Source of the DNA: Aquihabitans sp.
Lineage (GTDB): Bacteria > Actinomycetota > Acidimicrobiia > Acidimicrobiales > Iamiaceae
Direction: 5' to 3'
Length of the DNA: 37,786 bases
Assembly (NCBI GenBank): GCA_025353965.1
Contig: JANXNS010000146.1
Span: forward strand, 1-37,786
A model generated the notes under the pieces. The model worked only from the letters and a program-made list of their open reading frames with translations. It did no database searches and had not been told where the DNA came from. How positions within the stretch are numbered: the first letter of the stretch is position 1; each line of letters begins with the position of its first letter. Positions 17,301 through 27,700 of the stretch are shown in pieces. A program made the translations under genes and the position numbers.

Positions 17301-18269
17301 TCACGAGGTGAGCAGTGAGCATGCGTCTTCAGGGGCGACGATGTTGATCGGCACCCCCGTTCCCTGCTCGAACCCGCCCACGCTGTGGATACGGGGCACG
17401 ACGTGGACATGCCAATGGAACGGATCGTCAGCGTGATGAGGCAGCGTGTGAACCACCAGGTTGTACGACACGTCCCCGAGGAGTTCGCGCATCCGGTGCA
17501 GCGCGTCGCGGATGGCGTGGCCCACCGCCGCCAGGTCACCCGGTGCCGCGCGCCGTAGGTGGCCTTCATGTGCCTCCGGGATGATGAGCAACTCAAACGG
17601 CACGCCACTCCACCAGGGTGAAACCACCACCACGCCGTCCTTGTCGGAGACCATCCGGTGGCCAGCGGCACGCTCAGCGTCCACGGTTGCGCACAGCAGG
17701 CAGGCCCCCGAGAATCGACGGAACCCGGCCATTTCCTCGGCCAACTCGCCTGGTACAAACGGGATGCCCAAGAGCTGACCGTGGGGGTGGGACAGGCTGG
17801 CTCCGGCCGCCCGGCCGTGGTTCACAATGGCCTGGCTATAGCGAATGCCCGAGGACAACGAGTGGTCTTCCAGTCGGTCCCGCAGGGCGGCCATGACCAA
17901 ACCGGCTTGGCGATCATCGAGGTCAGCCCAGCTGCGATCGTGCTGGGGGGTGAACACCAACACTTCGTGAATGCCGGTGGCCGGTGCCTTGGCGAAGAGC
18001 GGACCGAGGTGCTCCACCTGCATAGCGCCAGCGCCCTCAAAGGCCGGATACCGGTTGGGCACGACCCGTAGGAGCCATTCTCCGCTGGTGCCGTAGGTCT
18101 CGAGCGCCGGCGGAAGTTCTTCTTCGTGACCGGGACAGAACGGGCACGGACTGACCGGGTTGGTTTCGACCGGGGTTTGGTCTCGGGCGAAATCTTCAGG
18201 ACGGGAGGCCCGGCCGGTGGCGACGGTGACCCATCGCCCGGTCAACGGGTTCAGCCGAAGTTGGTTCAT
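17301..18269 (-). CDS. galT: Galactose-1-phosphate uridylyltransferase
   Basis: 322 residues of the HIT superfamily. Near the N-terminus are LNPLTGRWV and CPFCPGHE, the zinc-binding cysteines Cys42 and Cys45. The active-site motif ASLSHPHGQLLG contains the uridylylated His163, and the C-terminal half has PFHWHVHVVPR. The enzyme exchanges UDP between glucose-1-phosphate and galactose-1-phosphate (Leloir pathway). No galK or galE lies nearby. A possible -10 box TACGAT (18305-18310) and a purine-rich site GGGAAAG 6 nt before the ATG suggest a leadered transcript of its own. Other uridylyl- or adenylyltransferases of this family cannot be fully excluded. Confidence 0.88.
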   Translation of the reverse strand: MNQLRLNPLTGRWVTVATGRASRPEDFARDQTPVETNPVSPCPFCPGHEEELPPALETYGTSGEWLLRVVPNRYPAFEGAGAMQVEHLGPLFAKAPATGIHEVLVFTPQHDRSWADLDDRQAGLVMAALRDRLEDHSLSSGIRYSQAIVNHGRAAGASLSHPHGQLLGIPFVPGELAEEMAGFRRFSGACLLCATVDAERAAGHRMVSDKDGVVVVSPWWSGVPFELLIIPEAHEGHLRRAAPGDLAAVGHAIRDALHRMRELLGDVSYNLVVHTLPHHADDPFHWHVHVVPRIHSVGGFEQGTGVPINIVAPEDACSLLTS

Positions 18270-18304
18270 GGCGTGTCTTTCCCAGGCCCGAGGCGGTCCC
18301 CCGC

Positions 18305-18310
18305 ATCGTA
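18305..18310 (-). promoter_or_regulatory. Possible -10 box of galT
   Basis: TACGAT on the minus strand, about 35 nt before ATG 18269. A purine-rich GGGAAAG lies between, so this would give a short leadered transcript. Confidence 0.4.
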
Positions 18311-18348
18311 GGAGCCAGCAACGCGAAAGGCGCGGCTTCCGGTGTTGG

Positions 18349-19098
18349 TCAGCATGGCGCCCGGCGGTACACGCTCACGTGGGCCGGGGCATCGCCGTTA
18401 AACGGTTCGCCCGTCCAAGTGGCCCAGCGGTCCGCCAAGACTAATCCGGCGGCAGCCGCCATGTCGTCGAGCTGGGTCGTGGTCGCCCAGCGAATGTGCC
18501 AGGGGCGCAGCTTGATCCCGGCCTCGGTGATGTCCACGTATTGCCCCAATACTTCCTGGCGCTCGGGGTTCGAACGGCTCACGCTCAGCACCACGCGATC
18601 GGCCGTGACCTGGCGCGGAGCCACCGTGTCGTCGGCGTGCGCGCTGGTATCGGGCACGAAGGCCTCCACCACGAACGACCCGTCGCTGGTCAGCATGGCG
18701 GCCACGTTGGTGAGGCAGCGTTGCTGCTCGCCCGGAGCGATCAGGTTGAAGAGTGTGTTGTAGGCCACAAATGCCAGCCCGAATGAGCCTGGGTTCAGAC
18801 CGGGTCCTTTGGGGTCCGCCATATCGCCCACTACGCCGGTCACGCCCGCTCCGCCCGGTTTGCTCGCCAGGCGGGCCAGCATGGCGGCCGAGGAGTCCAG
18901 CCCGGTGATCGCCAGGCCCCGCGCCGCCAAAGGGATGGCGAGGCGGCCGGTACCCACGCCCAGTTCCAGAACAGGCCCTCTACCGGCGAGCCGGGCGAGC
19001 GCGTCCACGCAGGCGTCGGTGTCGGTGATGTCGCCATACCAGTCGTCGTAGACATCGGCGAACCGGTCTCCGTAGGTGGTTGCATCGTATCCATCCAT
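18349..19098 (-). CDS. SAM-dependent methyltransferase (class I)
   Basis: 249 residues. The Rossmann-type SAM site is visible as VLELGVGTGRLAIPLA (motif I), ITGLDSSAAMLARL (acidic loop after strand 2) and VVGDMADP (motif II). The end of the catalytic core is FGLAFVAYNTLFNL. The N-terminal YGDRFADVYDDWYGD is typical of small-molecule methyltransferases of the Methyltransf_25/11 type. Nothing indicates the substrate. It is divergent from the cysteine desulfurase gene with only 43 bp between the start codons, and lies upstream of galT on the same strand with a gap of 79 nt. Confidence 0.87.
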   Translation of the reverse strand: MDGYDATTYGDRFADVYDDWYGDITDTDACVDALARLAGRGPVLELGVGTGRLAIPLAARGLAITGLDSSAAMLARLASKPGGAGVTGVVGDMADPKGPGLNPGSFGLAFVAYNTLFNLIAPGEQQRCLTNVAAMLTSDGSFVVEAFVPDTSAHADDTVAPRQVTADRVVLSVSRSNPERQEVLGQYVDITEAGIKLRPWHIRWATTTQLDDMAAAAGLVLADRWATWTGEPFNGDAPAHVSVYRRAPC

Positions 19099-19128
19099 CT
19101 CGCCAGTGTCGCAGGCAGGCCCGCGTCG

Positions 19129-19134
19129 TAGCCT
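19129..19134 (+). promoter_or_regulatory. -10 box, leaderless start of the cysteine desulfurase-mnmA operon
   Basis: TAGCCT with 7 nt to ATG 19142, inside the 43-bp divergent region. Confidence 0.6.
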
Positions 19135-19141
19135 TGTCCTC

Positions 19142-20323
19142 ATGCCCCACGCCTACCTCGACCACGCGGCAACCACGCCGATGCGGCCCGAGGCCGTGGC
19201 CGCCATGGCCCCACTCCTGGGGCAGGTCTTCGGCAATCCCTCGGGCTCGCATCGTTGGGCTCGGGAGGCTCGTCGTCATCTCGACGATGCCCGTGATCGC
19301 GTGGCGGCCATTGTTGGAGCGAAGCCCGCCGAGATCGTGTTCACGTCGGGCGGGACCGAGGCCGACAACCTGGCTATCAGCGGGGTGGTGGCCGTCACTG
19401 GTGGCCTCGCCGCCTGCTCGGCCGTGGAGCATCACGCCGTCCTCGAACCCGTTCGCGCCTCGGGCGGGGTCACCGTCGCCGTGGACTCGCTCGGTCGTCT
19501 CGACCTCGATGCGCTGGAGGTGCTGCTCGGAGCGGGGCCGCCGGTTGCGGTGGTGTCGGCCATGACCGCCAACAATGAACTCGGCACGGTCCAATCGATC
19601 GGAGCCATTGCGGCGGTGATCGAGCGCGTTTCCCCCTCAACGGCCCTGCACACCGACGCGGTGGCCGCCGCCCCTTGGCTGGACTTGGCCAGTCACACCG
19701 CCGCCGCCAACCTGGTGAGCCTCAGCGGGCACAAGGTTGGTGGCCCCAAGGGCATCGGCGCGCTCGTGGTCCGCAAGGGAACTCGTTTGGTCCCACTGCT
19801 GCGGGGCGGTGGCCAAGAGCAGGAGCGGCGAAGCGGTACCCCCGATGTGGCCGGTGCCGTCGGGTTCGCTGCCGCGCTCACGGCCAACGCGGCCCTACGC
19901 CAGGCCACCGGCGTCCAGACGGAGGCTCTTCGGGACCGCCTGGCTCGCGGCCTCTTGGCGGCAATCCCGGACGCGGTGGTCATGTCCCCCGCCGATGCCG
20001 CGGACCGGACCCCGGCAACGCTCCACGTGTGCTTTCCCGGGGTGGACAGAGAAGCTCTCCTCTTTCTGCTCGACCACGCAGGGATCGGTGCCTCCTGGGG
20101 TTCGAGTTGTTCAAGCGGGGCCACCGAGCGGTCGCACGTGATGGCCGCCATTGGTGTTCCGGACGCGCTGGCGGCGGGAGCCTTGCGTCTATCGCTGGGC
20201 TGGTGCAGCACCGACGCCGATGTCGACGCGGCGTTGTTGGCCGTACCCGCCGCGATCGGCCAATTGCGATCGCGGTCAGCGGTTTCCTCGCCGGTTCCAG
20301 TCGTCTTTGGGGGGCGGCCCTGA
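19142..20323 (+). CDS. Cysteine desulfurase (NifS/IscS-like)
   Basis: 393 residues of a fold-type I PLP enzyme. YLDHAATTPMRPE opens the protein, FTSGGTEADNLAI binds phosphate, VEHHAVL stacks on PLP and SLSGHKVGGPKG carries the Schiff-base Lys198. WGSSCSSGATERSH carries the persulfide-forming Cys323. It mobilises cysteine sulfur as persulfide. Its stop codon overlaps the mnmA start (TGATG), so the likely main role is supplying sulfur for tRNA 2-thiouridine, with Fe-S assembly as another possibility. ATG 19142 follows TAGCCT by 7 nt. The frame is open slightly upstream, but the family start fits here. Confidence 0.94.
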   Translation: MPHAYLDHAATTPMRPEAVAAMAPLLGQVFGNPSGSHRWAREARRHLDDARDRVAAIVGAKPAEIVFTSGGTEADNLAISGVVAVTGGLAACSAVEHHAVLEPVRASGGVTVAVDSLGRLDLDALEVLLGAGPPVAVVSAMTANNELGTVQSIGAIAAVIERVSPSTALHTDAVAAAPWLDLASHTAAANLVSLSGHKVGGPKGIGALVVRKGTRLVPLLRGGGQEQERRSGTPDVAGAVGFAAALTANAALRQATGVQTEALRDRLARGLLAAIPDAVVMSPADAADRTPATLHVCFPGVDREALLFLLDHAGIGASWGSSCSSGATERSHVMAAIGVPDALAAGALRLSLGWCSTDADVDAALLAVPAAIGQLRSRSAVSSPVPVVFGGRP

Positions 20324-21405
20324 TGCGTGTCCTGGTGATGATGTCCGGCGGGGTCGACTCCTCGGTGGCCGCCGCGCTCCTGCGCGATGACGGCCACGAT
20401 GTGGTGGGCGTGACGCTCAAATTATGGGGTGGCGAGAGCGACTCGGGGTGCTGCTCGGTTAGCGACGTGGATGACGCTCGCCGCGTGGCCGACACGCTTG
20501 GCGTAGACCACCACACGTTCAACTTTGGCGACGCGTTCACCGAGCACGTGGTGGGGCCTTACGCCGACGATCACGCCGCCGGCCGCACGCCCAACCCGTG
20601 CATCGAATGCAACCGCCATATTAAGTTCGCAGCGGTGAGCGAACGGGCCGAGACCCTCGGTTTCGACGCAGTGGCCACCGGTCATCACGCCCGCATTGTC
20701 CTGCGGCCCGACGGCACTCGTCGTATCCAACGGGGTGCAGACTCGGCCAAGGACCAGAGCTACGTGCTCCACATGCTCGGTCAGGATCAGCTGGCCCGGA
20801 CCATGTTCCCCATTGGGGGTATGGAGAAGTCCGAAGTCCGCCGCTTGGCCGCAGGACTGGACCTCCGCACCGCCACCAAGCCGGACAGTCAGGACGTCTG
20901 TTTCATAACGAAAACTCGTGGCCGCGGGTCCTTCCTGGGCGATCATATTCCTCTCACCCCGGCCCGGGTCATCGACACTGCGGGCGTGGCCGTCGGTTCG
21001 GTTCCTGCGGTTGAACTTGTCACGCTTGGTCAACGCAAGGGCCTCGGGCTTTCGGGCGGCGAGGCACCCCGCTATGTGGTGGGGATAGACCGGGCCGCAG
21101 CCACGGTCACCGTTGGCCGCGGCGCAGACTTGCTGGTGTCGACCCAAGCCGCCCGCGAGTTCGCGTGGACCGCCAGGCCCGTGGCTGGGGAGGTCTTGGT
21201 TCAGTGCAGCGCACACGGTGGACCGCAGCCGGCAACAGTGGCCACGGACCCGACCGACCCGACCGACCCGACCCGTGTTGTCGTCCGCTGGCGCACCCCC
21301 CAGCGCCGTATCGCCCCCGGCCAGAGCCTGGTGGCCTACGAAGGAGACCTCGTCGCCGGCGGCGGGCTAGCCGATGGGGATTTTCTGCTTGCTGGCCGCG
21401 TCTAG
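20323..21405 (+). CDS. mnmA: tRNA-specific 2-thiouridylase MnmA
   Basis: 360 residues. The ATP-PPase loop SGGVDSS is at residues 8-14, and the catalytic cysteines are in NPCIECNRHIKF (Cys96) and DSQDVCFI (Cys193). ATGHHAR and KDQSYVLHMLGQ are further family blocks, and a C-terminal beta-barrel follows. MnmA thiolates U34 of Lys, Glu and Gln tRNAs, taking sulfur from the desulfurase encoded just upstream with a 1-nt overlap. A run of three Asp-Pro-Thr units, encoded by a 9-bp tandem repeat, sits in the C-terminal barrel region. The last 39 bp overlap the convergent membrane-protein gene. Confidence 0.95.
   Translation: MRVLVMMSGGVDSSVAAALLRDDGHDVVGVTLKLWGGESDSGCCSVSDVDDARRVADTLGVDHHTFNFGDAFTEHVVGPYADDHAAGRTPNPCIECNRHIKFAAVSERAETLGFDAVATGHHARIVLRPDGTRRIQRGADSAKDQSYVLHMLGQDQLARTMFPIGGMEKSEVRRLAAGLDLRTATKPDSQDVCFITKTRGRGSFLGDHIPLTPARVIDTAGVAVGSVPAVELVTLGQRKGLGLSGGEAPRYVVGIDRAAATVTVGRGADLLVSTQAAREFAWTARPVAGEVLVQCSAHGGPQPATVATDPTDPTDPTRVVVRWRTPQRRIAPGQSLVAYEGDLVAGGGLADGDFLLAGRV
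21247..21273 (+). repeat. Three perfect 9-bp tandem units inside mnmA
   Basis: The unit GACCCGACC occurs three times in a row, in frame, encoding (Asp-Pro-Thr)x3. A unit gain or loss would keep the reading frame. Confidence 0.85.
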
Positions 21406-22245
21406 GAGGTGTTTCGGACGGCTTGGGGTGAACAGCAGGCTCGCCGTCGTCTTGGTCTTGGTGGCGTTGTTACCGTCACGCAGGAGTAGATCGACGGGCT
21501 CGACCAGGTCCAGTTGGAGCGCCAATCCACTGGCGCCCGCGGTGAGGTCATCGGCAGTGGTGTCGGCCAAGGCAGGGCCGAGGCGCGTGATCATGCGGCG
21601 AAGGACGAGCTGGGGTTCGGGCATGGTGAGGGAGTCGTGGATCACGAGGCCGGTCGGCACCAGGACGACCCATCGTCGGGCCAGTTGATGCAGCGATCGG
21701 GTGCCGGCGGCGGCCAGGGCCCAGCCAACGGCCAGGGCCAAGAACCCGACGATCCATTGCTCCGAGGCCAGCAGGAGGGGACCGACCGAAACCCCGAGCA
21801 CCACCACCAACCAGGCGACCGGCGCAAGGACGGCGCTGATTAGGACCGGCGGCCGAAGCAGGAGCCGCCGTTCGGGGCCATAGGAGGATCCGTCCACCCA
21901 CCTATCGCCGATCCATGGCACCAGGACCGCCAAAGTTGCCAACGATGCGACCGCAACGGTGGCGGCGTCGGCCGCAGCAACCGATGGACCCGCGAACGCG
22001 GCCGCAATCGCCGCCGCTAGGCCACCGGGTACGACAATCCGCAGCGCCGTGAGGGCCGTGCTCCGCGGTACGAGGAGGGCAACGAGGCCGGCGCACCACC
22101 ACAGGCCCAGCCCGATCAACACCACCAGTCGGACGGCCGTGCTGCGGCCTCCGACCGCGTCGTGAAGCGGTCCACCGGACATCAAGGCGAGAGCGATCCA
22201 GAGGGCTCGAGCCGGCCATGGGCCGAGCTGTTCGAAGCGGGTCAC
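21367..22245 (-). CDS. Multi-pass membrane protein, unknown function
   Basis: 292 residues from GTG 22245, rich in Leu, Val and Ala, with about six hydrophobic segments: WIALALMSGG, LVVLIGLGLWWCAGLVALLV, IVVPGGLAAAIAAAF, VAVASLATLAVLV, VAWLVVVLGVSVGPLLLA and IVGFLALAVGWALAAA. A soluble C-terminus follows (VVLVPTGLVIHDSLTMPEPQLVLRRMITRLG..., and a final basic KTKTTASLLF). I recognise no family. The 3' end overlaps mnmA by 39 bp on the opposite strand. The start is uncertain because I see no clear -10 box or ribosome binding site. Confidence 0.7.
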   Translation of the reverse strand: MTRFEQLGPWPARALWIALALMSGGPLHDAVGGRSTAVRLVVLIGLGLWWCAGLVALLVPRSTALTALRIVVPGGLAAAIAAAFAGPSVAAADAATVAVASLATLAVLVPWIGDRWVDGSSYGPERRLLLRPPVLISAVLAPVAWLVVVLGVSVGPLLLASEQWIVGFLALAVGWALAAAGTRSLHQLARRWVVLVPTGLVIHDSLTMPEPQLVLRRMITRLGPALADTTADDLTAGASGLALQLDLVEPVDLLLRDGNNATKTKTTASLLFTPSRPKHLLDAASKQKIPIG

Positions 22246-22315
22246 CCGTCGAGATTTGCCGACGCACGTCGCTGGTGGCTATTCCAGTGGGTGGGGAATC
22301 GAAGAAAGGCTTGTG

Positions 22316-23350
22316 GTGGGTGCTGTCGAGGTGGTCGTGGATCCAGGCGTGATCCTGCCTCTGGGCGCCCCCACGTCGGTCGGCAGCCTCCCGCATACGG
22401 ACCGAGAAGCAGCCATTGCGTTCGTGCTCGACCGCACTCCTGAGCTGCCGGCTGCGCCCACCCTGCCCGCCCTAGAACCCCTCGAAATGATGATCCCGCA
22501 GGCGGCTTGGGGGATCCAGGGGGTCGTGCTGGGCAATGACGGGACGCTTTCGGTTCCCGATCCAACTCAGCTGGACCCAGCTGCTCCGCTCGGGGACCGC
22601 GAGTTGCTCGGTCGACCCTTCGTGACGTGGCGTCGGTTCCTCGACGTGGTGGCCGGTCGCACCGGCGCGGTGAAGTTGCAGATCACGGGGCCGGTCACCC
22701 TCGCCCTGATGTTGATCCAGGCCGGGGTGCCCGCGGAGCAAGCATTCGCGGTGGCGGCGACGGGGGTGTCGGCCCGAGCACGTGATCTTCTCGACTTGGC
22801 CGATGCCCGTGCGCCCGGTGTGCCCCGCGTGTTGGTCTTCGACGAGCCGGGGCTTGTCGGTGGCCTTCGCCCAGACCTGCCGTTGGTGGCCGATGGGGTC
22901 ATCGACCTGCTGTCGGGCGCGCTCGCTGTGGTGGAAGGCCGGGCGGTCACGGGCGTTCATTGCTGCGGGGCGACCGACTGGCGACTGCTGCTTCAAGCCG
23001 GCCCCCAACTGCTCTCGCTGCCCGTTGGCGCAGACGTCACCGGTTCGGCCGGGGCGCTCGGCACCTTTCTCGAACGTGGGGGATGGGTGGCTTGGGGTGC
23101 GGTGGCAACCGATGGCCCGCTTGGCGAACAACCGTCGCGTTCGTGGCGGCAGTTGTCGGCCCAGTGGTGCGAGCTGGTGCAATCGGGGTGCGATCCCGTT
23201 CTGCTCCGGCGGCAGGCGTTGGTAACCCCGGTCTGTGGGCTCGCGCTGCACGATGAGGCGCAAGCCGATCATGTGTTTGCCATGACCCGGCGCCTGGCCG
23301 AGAAGATCCATGATCAGGTGATGGGCATTCGTCTGTCGGTCGGGGCCTGA
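22316..23350 (+). CDS. MetE-like (cobalamin-independent methionine synthase C-domain-like) protein
   Basis: About 344 residues. The TIM-barrel pattern of the UROD/MetE superfamily is visible: PTSVGSLPHTDREAAI, KLQITGPVTLALML, VLVFDEPGL and VTGVHCCGATDW, with C-terminal TPVCGLALHDE. His and Cys of VHCC and the Cys of TPVCGL match MetE zinc ligands, so a zinc-dependent methyl transfer to a thiol is plausible. Full MetE is more than twice as long. Actinobacteria carry such a single-domain protein beside ligA (Rv3015c in M. tuberculosis, as I recall), and that position is kept here. The start is uncertain: GTG 22316 has AAAGG 6 nt upstream, but GTG 22313 or 22331 is possible. Confidence 0.82.
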   Translation: MGAVEVVVDPGVILPLGAPTSVGSLPHTDREAAIAFVLDRTPELPAAPTLPALEPLEMMIPQAAWGIQGVVLGNDGTLSVPDPTQLDPAAPLGDRELLGRPFVTWRRFLDVVAGRTGAVKLQITGPVTLALMLIQAGVPAEQAFAVAATGVSARARDLLDLADARAPGVPRVLVFDEPGLVGGLRPDLPLVADGVIDLLSGALAVVEGRAVTGVHCCGATDWRLLLQAGPQLLSLPVGADVTGSAGALGTFLERGGWVAWGAVATDGPLGEQPSRSWRQLSAQWCELVQSGCDPVLLRRQALVTPVCGLALHDEAQADHVFAMTRRLAEKIHDQVMGIRLSVGA

Positions 23351-23359
23351 CTCCCGTCC

Positions 23360-24604
23360 TCAGAGTTTCTTGAGCGCACCCACCAAGCGCTTGAGGGTTG
23401 ACACCCGGGCGTCGGCATCCTGCTCATCAGACTTGAAGGCCACGTCCACGGGGCTTGGCTCGCCGCGCCGTCGTTTTTTCGCGCTGGTGGCCGCCGCCTC
23501 GGGCTCGTCAATGAACTGCGAGTAGAGGTCGGCCAGCCAGGCGGCGTTCGGGTCCGTGGGCCGTGGGGCGTCGAGCGAAGTCGGGGTCAGATCCTCGTGG
23601 TGGAGCGCACCACCATCGGCCACCAAGCGCGATTCGTCCCAGCGATGGGCCTCAGGGATGTCCGGTACCGCGGCGAGTCTCGGCTCGGTGAAGGCCGCCT
23701 CGTCGTCGGCCGCCAGAGCGCCGGCGATGGTGTCACCGATGTGGATGGTCAGCGGGTCGTCGGCCACGCCACGCTCGTCGAACGAGCTGTTGGCCGTGCG
23801 GTGGGGGAGTCCCATCGCTAGGAGCGGGTCCACCTCGGCTTCGATGCCCGCGGGTGCGGCTTCACTATCGCGCCGACGGATCGGGACGACATCAGCTTCG
23901 ACGTTGGTGGCGATGACCTCGACCAGACCCGCTTGCTCTAAGCGGTTCACCACCCGCGCCGTCGAGTAGCAGCCTCGGCCCAGTTCGGTGGCCAGGTCCC
24001 GTACGGTCCGGGGGCCGGACAGGGCCGTAACAAGTTCCCAGTCCTCTCGGAGAATGGTCACCTGTGCTGCGTTCCCGGGCAGGGTACGGCTGGCCTCCAC
24101 CCAAGCATCCAGATCCGGAATGGTCGAGGACCACTCGTCCGCTTCACGGACCCGCTTGCGGACTTCACCCACGATGGCGTCGACGGGGAAGGCCCGGAAC
24201 GGGCCAAGCCAGTGAACGGTGTCGGGTTCGAAGTTGAATTCGCCGGTTCCGTCCCGGAACAGATCAATCAGGGGGTCATAGATGACCGACAACACCACGG
24301 AGGCGAGCAGGTCGGGACTGATCGCACCATCGCGGACCAGTAACTCGCCCACCATCGGTCGATCGCCGGAGGCATCGATAGCACGACCCCAGTCGTCAGC
24401 GGTAAGGCGACCCGGCCGTACCAGTGCGGTCGCCAGGGCCTCGTCGGTGCCTTCATTGCGGGCGAAGTACAGCTGGCCACGGTGCAGATACACCGTGCAA
24501 CCGTGAGGTCCACCAAAGCGGACGGCCCCGGTCCGGGCGTCGGCAGACAGGACCTTGAGGATGCCGGCGGGCGAGAAATCCTCCAACGTGCCGTTCAGCG
24601 TCAT
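23360..24604 (-). CDS. DUF4388 (PATAN-like) domain protein
   Basis: 414 residues. The N-terminus MTLNGTLEDFSPAGILKVLSADARTGAVRF and TVYLHRGQLYFARN match DUF4388, the domain found in PatA-like regulators and gliding/GTPase partners. A helical stretch with MVGELLVRDGAI and a winged-helix-like part (SGPRTVRDLATELGRGCYSTARVVNRLEQAGLVEV, about residues 200-240) follow. The last ~170 residues are acidic, low-complexity and probably disordered, ending in a basic KKRRRG and LKRLVGALKKL. No enzyme motif is seen. It is probably a signalling or scaffolding protein. ATG 24604 is placed at the domain start; it is divergent from ligA across 152 bp. Confidence 0.8.
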   Translation of the reverse strand: MTLNGTLEDFSPAGILKVLSADARTGAVRFGGPHGCTVYLHRGQLYFARNEGTDEALATALVRPGRLTADDWGRAIDASGDRPMVGELLVRDGAISPDLLASVVLSVIYDPLIDLFRDGTGEFNFEPDTVHWLGPFRAFPVDAIVGEVRKRVREADEWSSTIPDLDAWVEASRTLPGNAAQVTILREDWELVTALSGPRTVRDLATELGRGCYSTARVVNRLEQAGLVEVIATNVEADVVPIRRRDSEAAPAGIEAEVDPLLAMGLPHRTANSSFDERGVADDPLTIHIGDTIAGALAADDEAAFTEPRLAAVPDIPEAHRWDESRLVADGGALHHEDLTPTSLDAPRPTDPNAAWLADLYSQFIDEPEAAATSAKKRRRGEPSPVDVAFKSDEQDADARVSTLKRLVGALKKL

Positions 24605-24606
24605 AG

Positions 24607-27063
<2,457 letters not shown>

Positions 27064-27591
27064 TCAGTTGGCGGTGATGGTCCAGGTGACAGCGCCGCGG
27101 CCCACGGTGGGCTGGCCATCACGGAAATAGTTGACCGTTATGACCACCCTGCCCTGCGGAAGCTTCTTGATGACTTTGCCCGGCCCGGGGGCGAAGAACA
27201 CGTGACGTCGGTTGTTGGGTCGCAGCGCCGGAGCTTTCTTTCCGCGTACGGCCTCAGCCGAGGTGGGGGGGACGACCCCCTCCATCTCGTTCTCCGGGAT
27301 CGAAATGCCGTTGATCACGATGCGCCCGTCGTATCCCTCGAGCAGATCCGCGCCGACTTCGGTCTGGCGCAGGGCCAGGGCATCTGGCACGGGGAATTGC
27401 GTCACCACGATCTGGTCCTTGGAACCGCTGTCGCCAGAGACGGTGCTGCGGGTCCCCCAGGCGAGCACGCCCACGGCCAAAGCCAAGAGGGCCAAAATTG
27501 CCAGGCGTCGTCCCCACCGTTGCGCGGGAGTTTCGGTGGGGAGGGCCTCCGGAGCCGGGGTCGCCGGTTGATCCGTGAAGGTGTCGGTCAC
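27064..27591 (-). CDS. Membrane-anchored protein of unknown function
   Basis: About 175 residues from GTG 27591. A Pro/Thr-rich cytoplasmic N-terminus (about 30 residues) precedes one membrane helix (LAILALLALAVGVLAW). The extracytoplasmic part of about 125 residues has beta-strand character and ends VVITVNYFRDGQPTVGRGAVTWTITAN. I recognise no family. It is divergent from the PASTA kinase gene across 109 bp, and the Thr-rich N-terminus facing the cytoplasm could be a kinase target, which is inference only. CAGACT lies 7 nt before the GTG, a weak form of the leaderless box. Its stop directly abuts the ligA stop. Confidence 0.7.
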   Translation of the reverse strand: MTDTFTDQPATPAPEALPTETPAQRWGRRLAILALLALAVGVLAWGTRSTVSGDSGSKDQIVVTQFPVPDALALRQTEVGADLLEGYDGRIVINGISIPENEMEGVVPPTSAEAVRGKKAPALRPNNRRHVFFAPGPGKVIKKLPQGRVVITVNYFRDGQPTVGRGAVTWTITAN

Positions 27592-27688
27592 GCTGTTCAG
27601 TCTGCCGGGAAATGGCGCTGGACCACCCATCGGGCGGGGCTGAACAGGACGTGACGTGAGGCTCCCCCAGCGGCGGAAGGCCGGACGG

Positions 27689-27694
27689 TACCCT
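27689..27694 (+). promoter_or_regulatory. -10 box, leaderless start of the PASTA kinase gene
   Basis: TACCCT with 6 nt to GTG 27701. Confidence 0.6.
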
Positions 27695-27700
27695 CGACTT

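Noticed and set aside
19675-20322. Upstream extension of the mnmA frame
   Set aside because: It lies inside the cysteine desulfurase gene in another frame. MnmA starts at ATG 20323 with MRVLVMMSGGVDSS.
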